Below, piece after piece: positions 51,654-59,466 of a DNA stretch of 64,000 nucleotides. The translations under genes and the position numbers were made by a program. Source of the DNA: Moraxellaceae bacterium (GTDB lineage Bacteria; Pseudomonadota; Gammaproteobacteria; Pseudomonadales; Moraxellaceae). The stretch is from the NCBI GenBank assembly GCA_024234595.1, contig JACKNZ010000019.1, positions 25,562 through 89,561 of the forward strand, read 5' to 3'. Under the pieces are notes generated by a model. The model was not told where the DNA came from. It was given only the letters and a program-made list of their open reading frames with translations, and searched no databases. Position 1 is the stretch's first letter. The number at the start of each line of letters is the position of its first letter.

Positions 51654-52325
51654 ATGTCATTAGCTCCACTCAATCATGCCTTTATATTGCATAGCCGACC
51701 CTACCGCGAAAAAAGCCGTTTGGTTGATATCTTTAGTCTAGAACATGGTTTGATTCGTGGGGTTATGCGCCAACGTCTGCCGCCCTTGTTTCAGCCCTGT
51801 TTAGTGGCTTGGCGCGGCAAGAATCCCTTAAAAAGCATTAGTCAATGTGAAGCAACAGGTCAGCCATTGGTGTTAGAAGGCAATGCCTTGTTTGCAGGCT
51901 TTTATCTTAACGAATTATTGGTTAGGTTACTGGCAGAAGAAGAAGCGCATACCGAGCTTTTTGTGTTATATACCCATACCATTGCACAACTTAATCAAGC
52001 CAATTTATTAGAGCCATTATTGCGTCAATTCGAGATGCGTTTATTGCAAGAGTTAGGCTATGCCATTGATTTTACCTTAGACTATCTTAAACAACCTATT
52101 ATTGCGTTAAGCTATTACCAATACCAAGCAGAGCATGGCATTGTTAAAGTAGATTCGGCACAAATGAGCTGGCAAGGGCAGACTTTATTAGCAATAGCTG
52201 CACAAGATTGGACACAAGCTCAAAGTAAGCAGGCCGCTAAGCTCATCTTGCGCACCGCGTTGGCCGCACAATTAGGTAATAAACCGTTAAAAAGTAGAGA
52301 GTTATGGCAGGGGATATATAAATGA
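51654..52325 (+). CDS. recO: DNA repair protein RecO
   Basis: RecO loads RecA on SSB-coated single-stranded DNA with RecR. The 223-residue protein has the N-terminal OB-fold (HAFILHSRPYREKSRLVDIFS) and the helical middle (GFYLNELLVRLL and LLRQFEMRLLQELGYAIDF). The four-cysteine zinc module seen in some RecO proteins is absent, as in E. coli. It overlaps pdxJ by 4 bp (ATGA). Confidence 0.95.
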   Translation: MSLAPLNHAFILHSRPYREKSRLVDIFSLEHGLIRGVMRQRLPPLFQPCLVAWRGKNPLKSISQCEATGQPLVLEGNALFAGFYLNELLVRLLAEEEAHTELFVLYTHTIAQLNQANLLEPLLRQFEMRLLQELGYAIDFTLDYLKQPIIALSYYQYQAEHGIVKVDSAQMSWQGQTLLAIAAQDWTQAQSKQAAKLILRTALAAQLGNKPLKSRELWQGIYK

Positions 52326-53047
52326 GTATTTTATTAGGTGTTAATATCGACCACGTTGCTACCTTGCGTCAAGCGCGCGGCACCCGTTACCCTGAGCCAT
52401 TACACGCGGCATTATTAGCCGAAGAAGCAGGCGCAGATGGTATCACGTTACATTTACGCGAAGACCGCCGCCATATTCAAGAACGTGATGTGCGTTTACT
52501 AGCGCAAATGCTACAAACACGCATGAATTTTGAAATTGCTGTTACCGAAGAAATGTTGCAATTTGCCGAGCAGATTAAACCTGCTCATGTGTGTTTAGTG
52601 CCAGAACGCCGCGAAGAACTGACCACCGAAGGCGGCTTAGATGTGGCAGGACAACAAGCCAAAATTAAAGCGGCTTGTCAGCGTTTGGGCAAATTGGGTA
52701 TAGATGTGTCGTTGTTTATTGACCCCGAAGCTGCACAAATTGATGCAGCCATCGCCTGTGGCGCACCCACCATTGAGCTGCATACAGGTGCGTATGCACA
52801 AGCAGAAACACCAAGCGTACAAGCGCATGAACTACAACGTATTATCACCGCAGCTGAATACGCTAATCATAAATTAGTAGTCAATGCAGGGCATGGTTTG
52901 CATTATCATAATGTGCAAGCGATTGCCCAAATCAAAGCCATGAACGAGTTAAACATTGGCCATGCGATTGTGGCTCATGCCTTATTTGTAGGTTTTAAGG
53001 CAGCAGTTAAAGAAATGAAAGATTTAATGATTCAGGCAAGGGTATAA
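52322..53047 (+). CDS. pdxJ: Pyridoxine 5'-phosphate synthase
   Basis: PdxJ condenses DXP with 3-amino-2-oxopropyl phosphate to make pyridoxine 5'-phosphate. The 241-residue TIM-barrel protein begins LLGVNIDHVATLRQARG and has ITLHLREDRRHI, CLVPERREELTTEGGLD, SLFIDPE and NAGHGLHYHNV, all diagnostic. recO-pdxJ is conserved in gammaproteobacteria. It uses DXP, the substrate of Dxr, which is also encoded in this window. Confidence 0.98.
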   Translation: MSILLGVNIDHVATLRQARGTRYPEPLHAALLAEEAGADGITLHLREDRRHIQERDVRLLAQMLQTRMNFEIAVTEEMLQFAEQIKPAHVCLVPERREELTTEGGLDVAGQQAKIKAACQRLGKLGIDVSLFIDPEAAQIDAAIACGAPTIELHTGAYAQAETPSVQAHELQRIITAAEYANHKLVVNAGHGLHYHNVQAIAQIKAMNELNIGHAIVAHALFVGFKAAVKEMKDLMIQARV

Positions 53048-53057
53048 ATCCTCCCCA

Positions 53058-53085
53058 CCCTCCCTTGAAAAAGGAGGGCTTTCTT
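53058..53085 (+). terminator. CCCTCC hairpin acting as the pdxJ terminator
   Basis: CCCTCC-C-TT pairs with AAGGAGGG (one bulged base) and is followed by CTTTCTTC. It is both a likely terminator and a single-hairpin member of the CCCTCC repeat family. Confidence 0.6.
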
Positions 53086-53092
53086 CCCGTGA

Positions 53093-53785
53093 TTAATTCT
53101 CTAACTCAATACTGCCCGACACCTGCACATTAAGCCGACTTTGGCCACCTGAATACTCCGCTGCAGGAGCAGCCTCCATCATATCCATTTTGGCGGCACG
53201 CACCATATACATAGGGTGGGGTGGTTGGTTATTGCTTGTGCCTAAATTCATTTGCACCAGTTTGTAACTTTTGGCATTCCATGCGGTTTTAATACTATCA
53301 GCGCGTGTTCTAAAAGCAGCAACGGCCTCACTAATCAGTTGATTTTCGGCACTACGGCGTGTCTCTGGTGCGACACTAAAATTTAAGTTATTAAGCTGCA
53401 ATTTACTTTGTAATTGGCTAATTAACTCACCTGCTGCCTTAAAGTCTTTACTTGATACCATGATTTCGGCACGACCTCGCCAGCCATCTAATTTGTTTTT
53501 GTCATTATAAATAGGGTAAGTTTGTTGATTACCACTGGTGAGTTTTACCGTATTATATGCTGTCCCCATTTTGAGCGCATCGTTGGTAATGGTTGTTAAC
53601 TCTTTGGCTAATAGGGCAGGATTTTTGTTATTTAATTCAACACTAAGAGAAGCCGTTAATAAATCATTAGTAATTTCTTTATCAACTTCGGTTTGAAAAT
53701 CAATACGCTGATAAATAGGGGTATCAGCCGCGTACAATGGATTGACTAAAGCAAACAATACGAAGGCAATAGGCAGTTTTGGCAT
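53093..53785 (-). CDS. SIMPL-domain (DUF541) periplasmic protein
   Basis: This 230-residue protein has a signal peptide (MPKLPIAFVLFALVNPLYA) and a SIMPL/DUF541 domain: VELNNKNPALLAKELTTITN, YPIYN..NK..GWRGRAEI and AVAAFRTRADSI...KSYKLVQMNL. These proteins are periplasmic or outer-membrane associated and mostly of unknown function (BP26 is a known one). The ATG at 53785 is chosen because AAGGA lies 9 bp upstream; the ATG at 53794 is too close to it. Confidence 0.85.
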   Translation of the reverse strand: MPKLPIAFVLFALVNPLYAADTPIYQRIDFQTEVDKEITNDLLTASLSVELNNKNPALLAKELTTITNDALKMGTAYNTVKLTSGNQQTYPIYNDKNKLDGWRGRAEIMVSSKDFKAAGELISQLQSKLQLNNLNFSVAPETRRSAENQLISEAVAAFRTRADSIKTAWNAKSYKLVQMNLGTSNNQPPHPMYMVRAAKMDMMEAAPAAEYSGGQSRLNVQVSGSIELEN

Positions 53786-53863
53786 AATAAACATCCTTTG
53801 ATAAAAAATCTTAGTGTGCCTGCCAGTTATGTAAAAAAATAGGGGATATTTACCCCCTATTTG

Positions 53864-55276
53864 TTATGTAGAGCGTGAACGTTTGGAGTTATGCTCTTGT
53901 TGTTCCATTGAATGTGCAATACAAGCTATAGCACATAATAAAGTAAATAACAGAGCATTGGCAGGGATTTGAAAATTAAATTCGGTACTAGCATGAATCA
54001 TAATGCTCATCATGCCCATCATCGCGGCAAAGCCCATCCCTTTTAAAATTGCCGTATGTCGTTGCTGTTGTGCTTTAATGGCTTTAGTAAAACATAACAC
54101 CACAATTAACGCAAAAAATAGGCAACCTATCACGCCGTACTCAATCAGACATTGCAAGTAGTCATTATGGGCAAAATCATAAAATGACCATGATTGATTG
54201 TCACGGTAGTTAGGAAAGATGCTATAAAAACTACCAGCTCCTGAGCCTGTTAACCAAAAATCTTGTAAAACATCAAGGCTGTTTTGAAACACAAAGGTAC
54301 GCTCTTCGCGTTGTGCATCTGTTGTTTCTAATCGTTTGGCTAATTGTTCCAAACCAAACCAAGAGCTTAAAATCAGCACATCCACTAAAATTAAACTGCT
54401 AAATAAAATGGCCAAAGATTTAGATTTTTGATGTTTGCGATAAAGCCATAAACCTATGACACCACAAATACCTAAACTAGCAAAAAAAGCAGTATTGCCC
54501 ATGCGTGAATGCGATAATACCAGTGCAACCACCATGAGAGCCAAAAACACCCTTAGTCGGGCTTTGCCACTTAACATGGTAAATATAAAATTGCGTAAAC
54601 TGGCTCTAAAACCTGCAAAATTATCTTTATTAAGTAAAATTTGAGTAATCAATAAGCCAATACCAAGGGCAATGGCCATTTCTAAATAACCTGCAAAGTT
54701 ATTACGATTGACAAAAGTGCCACTAGCCGAGCCTAAATGAGTTCTGCCACCAGCCTCCGCAATCGACAAAATATCAAATGATTTTCCACCCAACACCACT
54801 AAAACGCCATAAGCTGCTTGTAAAACCCCACTAATGACAATCAGTTGGGCAACGGTATTAAGACGACTAGGGGTATTCACAATAGCCAAAGCTAAAACAA
54901 AAAATAGCGCATAGGCAATACTTTTTTGCAATTTATACAGTGTTGCACCAGTATCTAAAGAGAGGGGCTGCCAGTTATCTGTTGCAGTAATATATTGACT
55001 ATGGGTAGGACTTAAAAACGCAATGACATCTGGTGGCAAGGGAACAAGCTGAATAGCTGTCCACAAGGGGATAGCAAAAAATAGACTTATAATGATTTTG
55101 TTGTGACGTAATGCACGCGGAATGGTTTGTTCTTTAGACAGAGACAATAACCATAAAGCACACAGCACGGCAATCAACAATTCAAGTAAGGCAGCTGACC
55201 ATACCCGATGACTACCGAGAGGTAAGGGTGACCAAAGTAAAATGGCACAAAAAAAAATAAACAAAAAACGAGACAT
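53864..55276 (-). CDS. O-antigen ligase-family (Wzy_C) membrane protein
   Basis: This 470-residue membrane protein has about eleven spans. The Wzy_C features are a large periplasmic loop and SGTFVNRNNFAGYLEMAIAL (about residue 190). GSGAGSFYSIFPNYR and FAHNDYLQ with the conserved His follow (about residues 340-375). Proteins of this type ligate O-antigen or, as PglL/PilO, glycosylate pilin-like proteins. No glycan cluster or pilin gene is adjacent, so the substrate is open. It is followed on the minus strand by the SIMPL gene 78 bp away. Confidence 0.85.
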   Translation of the reverse strand: MSRFLFIFFCAILLWSPLPLGSHRVWSAALLELLIAVLCALWLLSLSKEQTIPRALRHNKIIISLFFAIPLWTAIQLVPLPPDVIAFLSPTHSQYITATDNWQPLSLDTGATLYKLQKSIAYALFFVLALAIVNTPSRLNTVAQLIVISGVLQAAYGVLVVLGGKSFDILSIAEAGGRTHLGSASGTFVNRNNFAGYLEMAIALGIGLLITQILLNKDNFAGFRASLRNFIFTMLSGKARLRVFLALMVVALVLSHSRMGNTAFFASLGICGVIGLWLYRKHQKSKSLAILFSSLILVDVLILSSWFGLEQLAKRLETTDAQREERTFVFQNSLDVLQDFWLTGSGAGSFYSIFPNYRDNQSWSFYDFAHNDYLQCLIEYGVIGCLFFALIVVLCFTKAIKAQQQRHTAILKGMGFAAMMGMMSIMIHASTEFNFQIPANALLFTLLCAIACIAHSMEQQEHNSKRSRST

Positions 55277-55304
55277 AAAAAAAACTAGGGTAAGTGAGCA
55301 ATAA

Positions 55305-55328
55305 AAAAGGGTCTTAAAAGACCCTTTT
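55305..55328. terminator. Terminator between the Ala/Gly-rich gene and the ligase gene
   Basis: AAAAGGGTCTT / AAGACCCTTTT form an 11-bp stem around AA. On the minus strand it is followed by TTTATTG and would end the transcript of the 55352-55858 gene. Confidence 0.88.
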
Positions 55329-55351
55329 AGCGTAGGCGAGCTAGCGCATTA

Positions 55352-55858
55352 TTAAGAGCGAGTGCCTGTGTTACCACTACCGCCGCCACCGCCGCCAGTA
55401 GAACCAGTGTTACCATTACTGATAACGGTAGTACCACTTGTCGTTCCGCCACCGCTTAACAAACCACCTTGATTTTGAGTGGCAGGAGGTGTTAAACCAA
55501 CTGCTGTATAAACAGCAGCGCGTTGTGCGGGAGGAAGAGCACTGGCTGCTGCATTTGCTGCAACGGCAGGTGTAACACCCTTGCTAACAGCAAAAGCAGT
55601 AATAGCGGCAGCACGGTTAGGCGCAACAGCAACAGCAGCAGCAACAATAGCAGACGCATTGGTTGGGTCACTTTCTAGTAACTCTGCCATAGCTTGCTCA
55701 ACGCTCAAACCTGCATCAATACCTTTTTGAATGGCTGCCTTGACGTCTGATTTATTTGCTTCATAAGCAGCTTTGGCAGCACCTTCGCCTGCTGCGTAAA
55801 CAGCAGTAGTAGGTAATAAAGTAGCTGCTAATAAGATTCCCAATAATGATTTACGCAT
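55352..55858 (-). CDS. Ala-rich exported protein with Gly-rich tail
   Basis: This 168-residue protein has a Sec signal peptide (MRKSLLGILLAATLLPTTAV then YAA, cleavage about residue 23). An alanine-rich helical middle (about 25-125) contains repeated blocks of the type SDPTNASAIVAAAVAVAPNR and AVAANAAASALPPAQRAAVY. The tail is Gly/Ser/Thr-rich (GGLLSGGGTTSGTT...GGGGGGSGNTGTRS). I do not recognise a family. The blocks of about 30 residues look like a degenerate repeat. AAGGAG lies 9 bp before the ATG and it has its own terminator, so it is probably a well-expressed single gene for a secreted or envelope protein. Confidence 0.75.
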   Translation of the reverse strand: MRKSLLGILLAATLLPTTAVYAAGEGAAKAAYEANKSDVKAAIQKGIDAGLSVEQAMAELLESDPTNASAIVAAAVAVAPNRAAAITAFAVSKGVTPAVAANAAASALPPAQRAAVYTAVGLTPPATQNQGGLLSGGGTTSGTTVISNGNTGSTGGGGGGSGNTGTRS

Positions 55859-56097
55859 GGGGATAACTCCTTTGATGGATAAAAATTAGCCTTTGGACTA
55901 TTAAGATGAATCCTAGAACAATATAAAAGGCTTGGCAAGCATAAAGATGTTACAACACGCAAAAATAGACAAAAGGTTTAATACGACTATTGTATGGCGT
56001 TGATTATCGTGATATGAGCCGTGTTATGTCTTCAATTATAAGCAATTTTATAAAAAATTAGTAGGATGTTGTACAACAAACTAGATTTTTGCATAAT

Positions 56098-56219
56098 ACT
56101 GCTCACTGCTCACTGCTCACTGCTCACTGCTCACTGCTCACTGCTCACTGCTCACTGCTCACTGCTCACTGCTCACTGCTCACTGCTCACTGCTCACTGC
56201 TCACTGCTCACTGCTCACT
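56098..56219. repeat. Heptanucleotide tandem repeat (ACTGCTC)n
   Basis: The unit ACTGCTC is repeated about 17.4 times without interruption over 122 bp. On the minus strand (GAGCAGT) it contains the last codons and stop of the acyltransferase gene. This fills the end of the 342-bp gap from 55859, whose remainder holds the upstream region of the Ala/Gly-rich gene and a perfect 12-bp palindrome TGTTGTACAACA at 56067-56078. Confidence 0.95.
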
Positions 56220-57103
56220 ATGCAATATTGTTCCAGTTTTTGGTCTTTGTCTTGCCAAAGTTGGTTAATCCAAGACTGAAAAGTTTTTCTAAATTCGGGG
56301 TCATTTTCATAATCACCACGATGAAATTCTGCAGGAATAGGGCGAGTTTGAATGTGGATGTTCACTTGATGTGACTTGCCACTCATAAACTCCCAAAAAT
56401 TTGGACGACCATTGGGATAGTGAATGGTGACATCAATCAGGGTGTCAATTCGTTCGCCCATGACACTAAGAGCATAAGCCATACCTGCGGATTTAGGTTT
56501 AAGCAAATGTTTATAGGGCGATTGTTGGCGTTGGTGTTTTTGGGGAGTAAAACGAGTTCCTTCTAAAAAGTTCATCACCGACACAGGCGTATATTTAAAT
56601 TTTTCGCAGGCTTTGCGAGTAGTTTCTAAATCTTTGCCTTTTAACTGTGGGTTTTTGGCAATAAATTCTTTGCTATATCGCTTCATAAACGGAAAGTCTA
56701 AGGCCGCCCAACATAATCCCATGACGGGGACATAAATCAACTCTTGTTTTAAAAAGAATTTTAAAAAGGGGGCATGGCGATTAAAGATTTTTTGTAAAAT
56801 AAAAATATCTGCCCAAGACTGATGGTTGGCAATGACCATGTACCAGCCATTGTAGTCGATATGGTCTAATTCGCCTGTAATGTTATATTGTGTACGGTGT
56901 GTAATATCCAGCATATGACTGTTAACAGCAATCCATGATTCGCCAATTTTGGTGCTACCATGTGTACATATTTTTTGGAGTGAAGCAATAGGTATCGTTT
57001 TAAGCAACGCTAAACTAAACAAAGGCACACAATGAACAAAGGTGTTGGCAACCAATGATAAACTATTGAGACTGCCCGAAAAAGGAGGGGATAAAGCGGC
57101 CAT
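56201..57103 (-). CDS. 1-acylglycerol-3-phosphate acyltransferase-type protein (YihG-like)
   Basis: This 300-residue membrane-bound acyltransferase has the catalytic motif NHQSWAD (HxxxxD) at about residue 95, FLEGTRFTPQK (the glycerol-phosphate-binding EGTR block) at about 185, and the DVTIHYPNG segment. The size and the HxxxxD-EGTR spacing fit the YihG/PlsC branch that acylates lysophosphatidic acid. The ATG at 57103 is chosen because GAGG lies just upstream. Its last codons (reading VSSEQ then stop) come from the heptanucleotide repeat, so the original C-terminus has been replaced. Confidence 0.85.
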   Translation of the reverse strand: MAALSPPFSGSLNSLSLVANTFVHCVPLFSLALLKTIPIASLQKICTHGSTKIGESWIAVNSHMLDITHRTQYNITGELDHIDYNGWYMVIANHQSWADIFILQKIFNRHAPFLKFFLKQELIYVPVMGLCWAALDFPFMKRYSKEFIAKNPQLKGKDLETTRKACEKFKYTPVSVMNFLEGTRFTPQKHQRQQSPYKHLLKPKSAGMAYALSVMGERIDTLIDVTIHYPNGRPNFWEFMSGKSHQVNIHIQTRPIPAEFHRGDYENDPEFRKTFQSWINQLWQDKDQKLEQYCIVSSEQ

Positions 57104-57132
57104 AATAACCTCGGTACACATTATGTCTTGAT

Positions 57133-57154
57133 ATAATATACAAGTGTATATTAT
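57133..57154. promoter_or_regulatory. Perfect inverted repeat upstream of the acyltransferase
   Basis: The 10-bp arms ATAATATACA and TGTATATTAT are separated by AG, 30 bp upstream of the acyltransferase ATG on the minus strand. This is the size and symmetry of a TetR- or MarR-type operator, and it would cover the promoter. No regulator gene is adjacent. Confidence 0.55.
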
Positions 57155-57326
57155 TTGTGTGGCTTTGGATAGTTGTTTTTTTTGTCTCTTGTCAGTTTTA
57201 ATGTCTTGGTTTTATCAACCTCGCCGTAAAATCTCGCGCCTTTTGGTTATTGAGCGAAGTCGAAATACAGAATAAGACCTTAAAAAAGCATTTGTTTTAA
57301 CGATGAATTACTCTTAAAATCAACCC

Positions 57327-58409
57327 ATGAAAACACTTAAATTACGGATAAAAGACAAACATAGCAAGGTGCTCAATCAATTAGCATCGGCAGTTAATTT
57401 TGTCTGGAATTATGTGAATGACTTGTGTTTTAAGCACTTACAACGAACAGGCAAGTTTTTTTCAGCCTTTGATATTGCCAAATATACAGCAGGGGCATCA
57501 AAAGAGTTAAATCTTCACAGCCAAACCATACAAGCCATTACCGAAGAATTGGTTTTAAGACGCAAACAATTCAAAAAAGCCAAACTCAAATGGCGTGTCT
57601 CGAATCCTCACTCAGCCAAAAAATCATTGGGCTGGATACCCTTCAAAAAAACAGCCATAAAATATCAACATGGACAAATCAAATACGGCAATCATCACTG
57701 GTTTAGTTTGTGGGATAGTTACGGATTAAATAAATATACGGTTAAAACAGGCGCATTTGTACAAGATAGTCGTGGCCGTTGGTATGTGTGCTTAGTGGTT
57801 GATAGTTCGACTACGCTCACTAAGCCAGCACCTAGCGCGGTCACTGAGCAACGTCGAAGTGTGGGTATTGATTTAGGTCTAAAAGACCTTGCCACGCTCT
57901 CCAATGGTCAAAAAATTCAAGCACAACGCACTTACCGAAAATATGAGAAAAAATTAGGTATTGCCCAACGCGCCAGAAACAAAAAGCGTGTTAAAGCCAT
58001 TCATGCCAAAATTAAACAGATTAGACATAATCACTTACATCAAGAAAGTACAAAATTAGTTAAACATTACGCCGCGATATTTGTTGGCAACATCAACGCC
58101 AAAAGTCTAGCCAAAACTAAACTAGCAAAATCGGTATTGGATGCAGGCTGGACAATGTTTAGAACCCTACTCAAGTACAAATGCGAGAACGCAGGGGTAT
58201 GGTTTGAAGAAGTCAACGAAAGCTATACCACCCAAACTTGCTCGTGTTGCGGCTCACGCCAAAACAGTCCGAAAGGTAGAGCAGGACTTGGAATAAGAGA
58301 GTGGACTTGTGTGCAGTGCGGTACACTGCATGACCGCGACATTAACGCCGCCAAGAACATTCTCGCGCTCGGACATGAGCGTCTCGGAGGAGGAATCCCC
58401 TTGCTTTAG
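57327..58409 (+). mobile_element. tnpB: IS200/IS605-family TnpB (solo, no tnpA)
   Basis: This 360-residue protein begins MKTLKLRIKDKHSKVLNQLA. It has the RuvC-I Asp182 in GIDLGLKDL, a zinc finger (C305, C308, C328, C331 in CSCCGS...CVQC) and the RuvC-III DRDINAAKNI. Its end (KNILALGHERLGGGIPLL) is that of the OrfB group. TnpB proteins are RNA-guided nucleases; the guide RNA usually overlaps the 3' end of the gene. The usual RuvC-II Glu (about residue 254) is Gly here (IFVGNIN); E294, E295 or E298 in FEEVNE might replace it. No TnpA gene is nearby, so it is not autonomous. Confidence 0.9.
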
Positions 58410-58426
58410 CTAGGGGAGGATGTCAA
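58396..58426 (+). mobile_element. Right-end hairpin of the TnpB element
   Basis: TCCCCT / AGGGGA with an inner GCT/AGC pairing overlaps the tnpB stop codon and is followed by GGATGTCAA. This hairpin plus a TCAA-type end is the expected right end of IS200/IS605-group elements and of the guide-RNA scaffold. The left end was not found. Confidence 0.65.
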
Positions 58427-58463
58427 AATCAAAAACTTAGGCTATTTCAATAAGGATATTAAA

Positions 58464-58838
58464 GTGCGTCTTGTTATTATGCTATTGTTTTTGCTTGGTC
58501 ATCAACAGTTAATGTCGCAGGAGTTGTATCGTTGGCAAGATGCAAATGGCCAATGGCATTTTGGTGATGCAGCGAGTAGCGCAGGACAAAGCAGCACCGT
58601 TGTGGATGTGTCAGACTCTACACAAAATATTGTCAAGATACCCAAAGTTAAAACCATTAAAACTAAGTCAATCAAATCTAATGTAGCTAAAAGTAAGGCT
58701 AAACAAGCAGCTAAAGAGACCTTGGCTCAAAAAAAGTTACGTTGTGATAAAAAAAGAGATGAGCTGCGTTTTAAGGCTTTTCGTACCGAAGAGCGTAATC
58801 AATATGACCATGAATGTATAAGTGAGATGAAATGGTGA
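58464..58838 (+). CDS. DUF4124-type exported protein
   Basis: This 124-residue protein has a signal peptide (MRLVIMLLFLLGHQQLMS) and a DUF4124 domain at once after it (ELYRWQDANGQWHFGDAASS), then a basic linker rich in Lys (KVKTIKTKSIKSNVAKSKAKQ) and a charged C-terminus. It starts with GTG and AAGGA lies 7 bp before it. Its role is not known. It is the first of three closely spaced small genes (overlaps of 7 and 4 bp) that probably form an operon. Confidence 0.78.
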   Translation: MRLVIMLLFLLGHQQLMSQELYRWQDANGQWHFGDAASSAGQSSTVVDVSDSTQNIVKIPKVKTIKTKSIKSNVAKSKAKQAAKETLAQKKLRCDKKRDELRFKAFRTEERNQYDHECISEMKW

Positions 58839-59152
58839 GCGACAAACCAGCCATGGTGCAATATGTTATTGGCGAGCGGCAAGTACTTGCCAAACTAAAA
58901 AGTGGTGAGTTTCGCTTAGTGAAATTGCAAGTGGGCTTGCCTGAACCCCTAGAAAGTCGTTGGCAGTCCAAAATTGCGCTAGATGGTTTGTATCCTAATG
59001 TGGTTAATGTGCCTGGTGTAGATTCTTTTCAATGTTTAAATTTAGCCTTTGGGGTGGTGCGTACTGCGCTAGAAAAGTTTATTGAGTCAGGTGGCGAATT
59101 GTACTGGAAGGATGGCTCAGGGCCTTTGACATTGGTGGATATTTTTTCATGA
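58832..59152 (+). CDS. Hypothetical 106-residue protein
   Basis: This small soluble protein starts MVSDKPAMVQYVIGERQVLAKLKSGEF. Its middle shows VPGVDSFQCLNLAFGVVRTALEKFIESGGELYWKDGSGPLTLVDIFS, a pattern like small uncharacterised proteins of the DUF6968 type (GVDs.QAl..A...ir..L), but this match is tentative. The start overlaps the DUF4124 gene by 7 bp and the stop overlaps the next gene by 4 bp. GAGATGA lies just upstream. Confidence 0.7.
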   Translation: MVSDKPAMVQYVIGERQVLAKLKSGEFRLVKLQVGLPEPLESRWQSKIALDGLYPNVVNVPGVDSFQCLNLAFGVVRTALEKFIESGGELYWKDGSGPLTLVDIFS

Positions 59153-59394
59153 CAGAGTTAGTGTTGGGACGCTATCGTCATTATAAAGGCAAAGAATACG
59201 AAGCCATTGCAGTTGCCACGCACAGTGAAACCGAAGAAAAATTAGTGGTTTATCGGCTTTTATATGGTGATTTTTCGTATTGGGTGCGGCCATTAGCCAT
59301 GTTTACAGAAAAGGTTGTTGTGGATGGCATTGAGCAGCCGCGTTTTAGTTTGATTGAACGACTTTATTATTCCAAAAAGTTATCTAATTTATAA
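59149..59394 (+). CDS. DUF1653 protein
   Basis: This 81-residue protein has the DUF1653 pattern throughout: LGRYRHYKGKEYEAIAVATHSETEEKLVVYRLLYGDFSYWVRPLAMFTEKV. Members are small beta-barrel-like proteins with no known activity. It ends the small operon and lies 72 bp before leuC, which has its own promoter region. Confidence 0.88.
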   Translation: MTELVLGRYRHYKGKEYEAIAVATHSETEEKLVVYRLLYGDFSYWVRPLAMFTEKVVVDGIEQPRFSLIERLYYSKKLSNL

Positions 59395-59466
59395 AAATTA
59401 TAAAATTGTTTTATTTGTGAGGCTGCCATAAAATCGCATTATTCACTACAGTGCGAGGAAATAGCC

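Noticed and set aside
56098..56219. CRISPR-like array
   Set aside because: The unit is 7 bp with no spacers, so it is a simple tandem repeat and not CRISPR.
56066..56374. Plus-strand open frame through the heptanucleotide repeat
   Set aside because: It consists mainly of the translated repeat (LLTAHCS)n and then runs antisense to the acyltransferase. There is no Shine-Dalgarno and no protein-like composition.
57180..57326. tnpA gene or left end of the TnpB element
   Set aside because: No TnpA-like frame with an HUH motif and no convincing left-end hairpin was found in this stretch.
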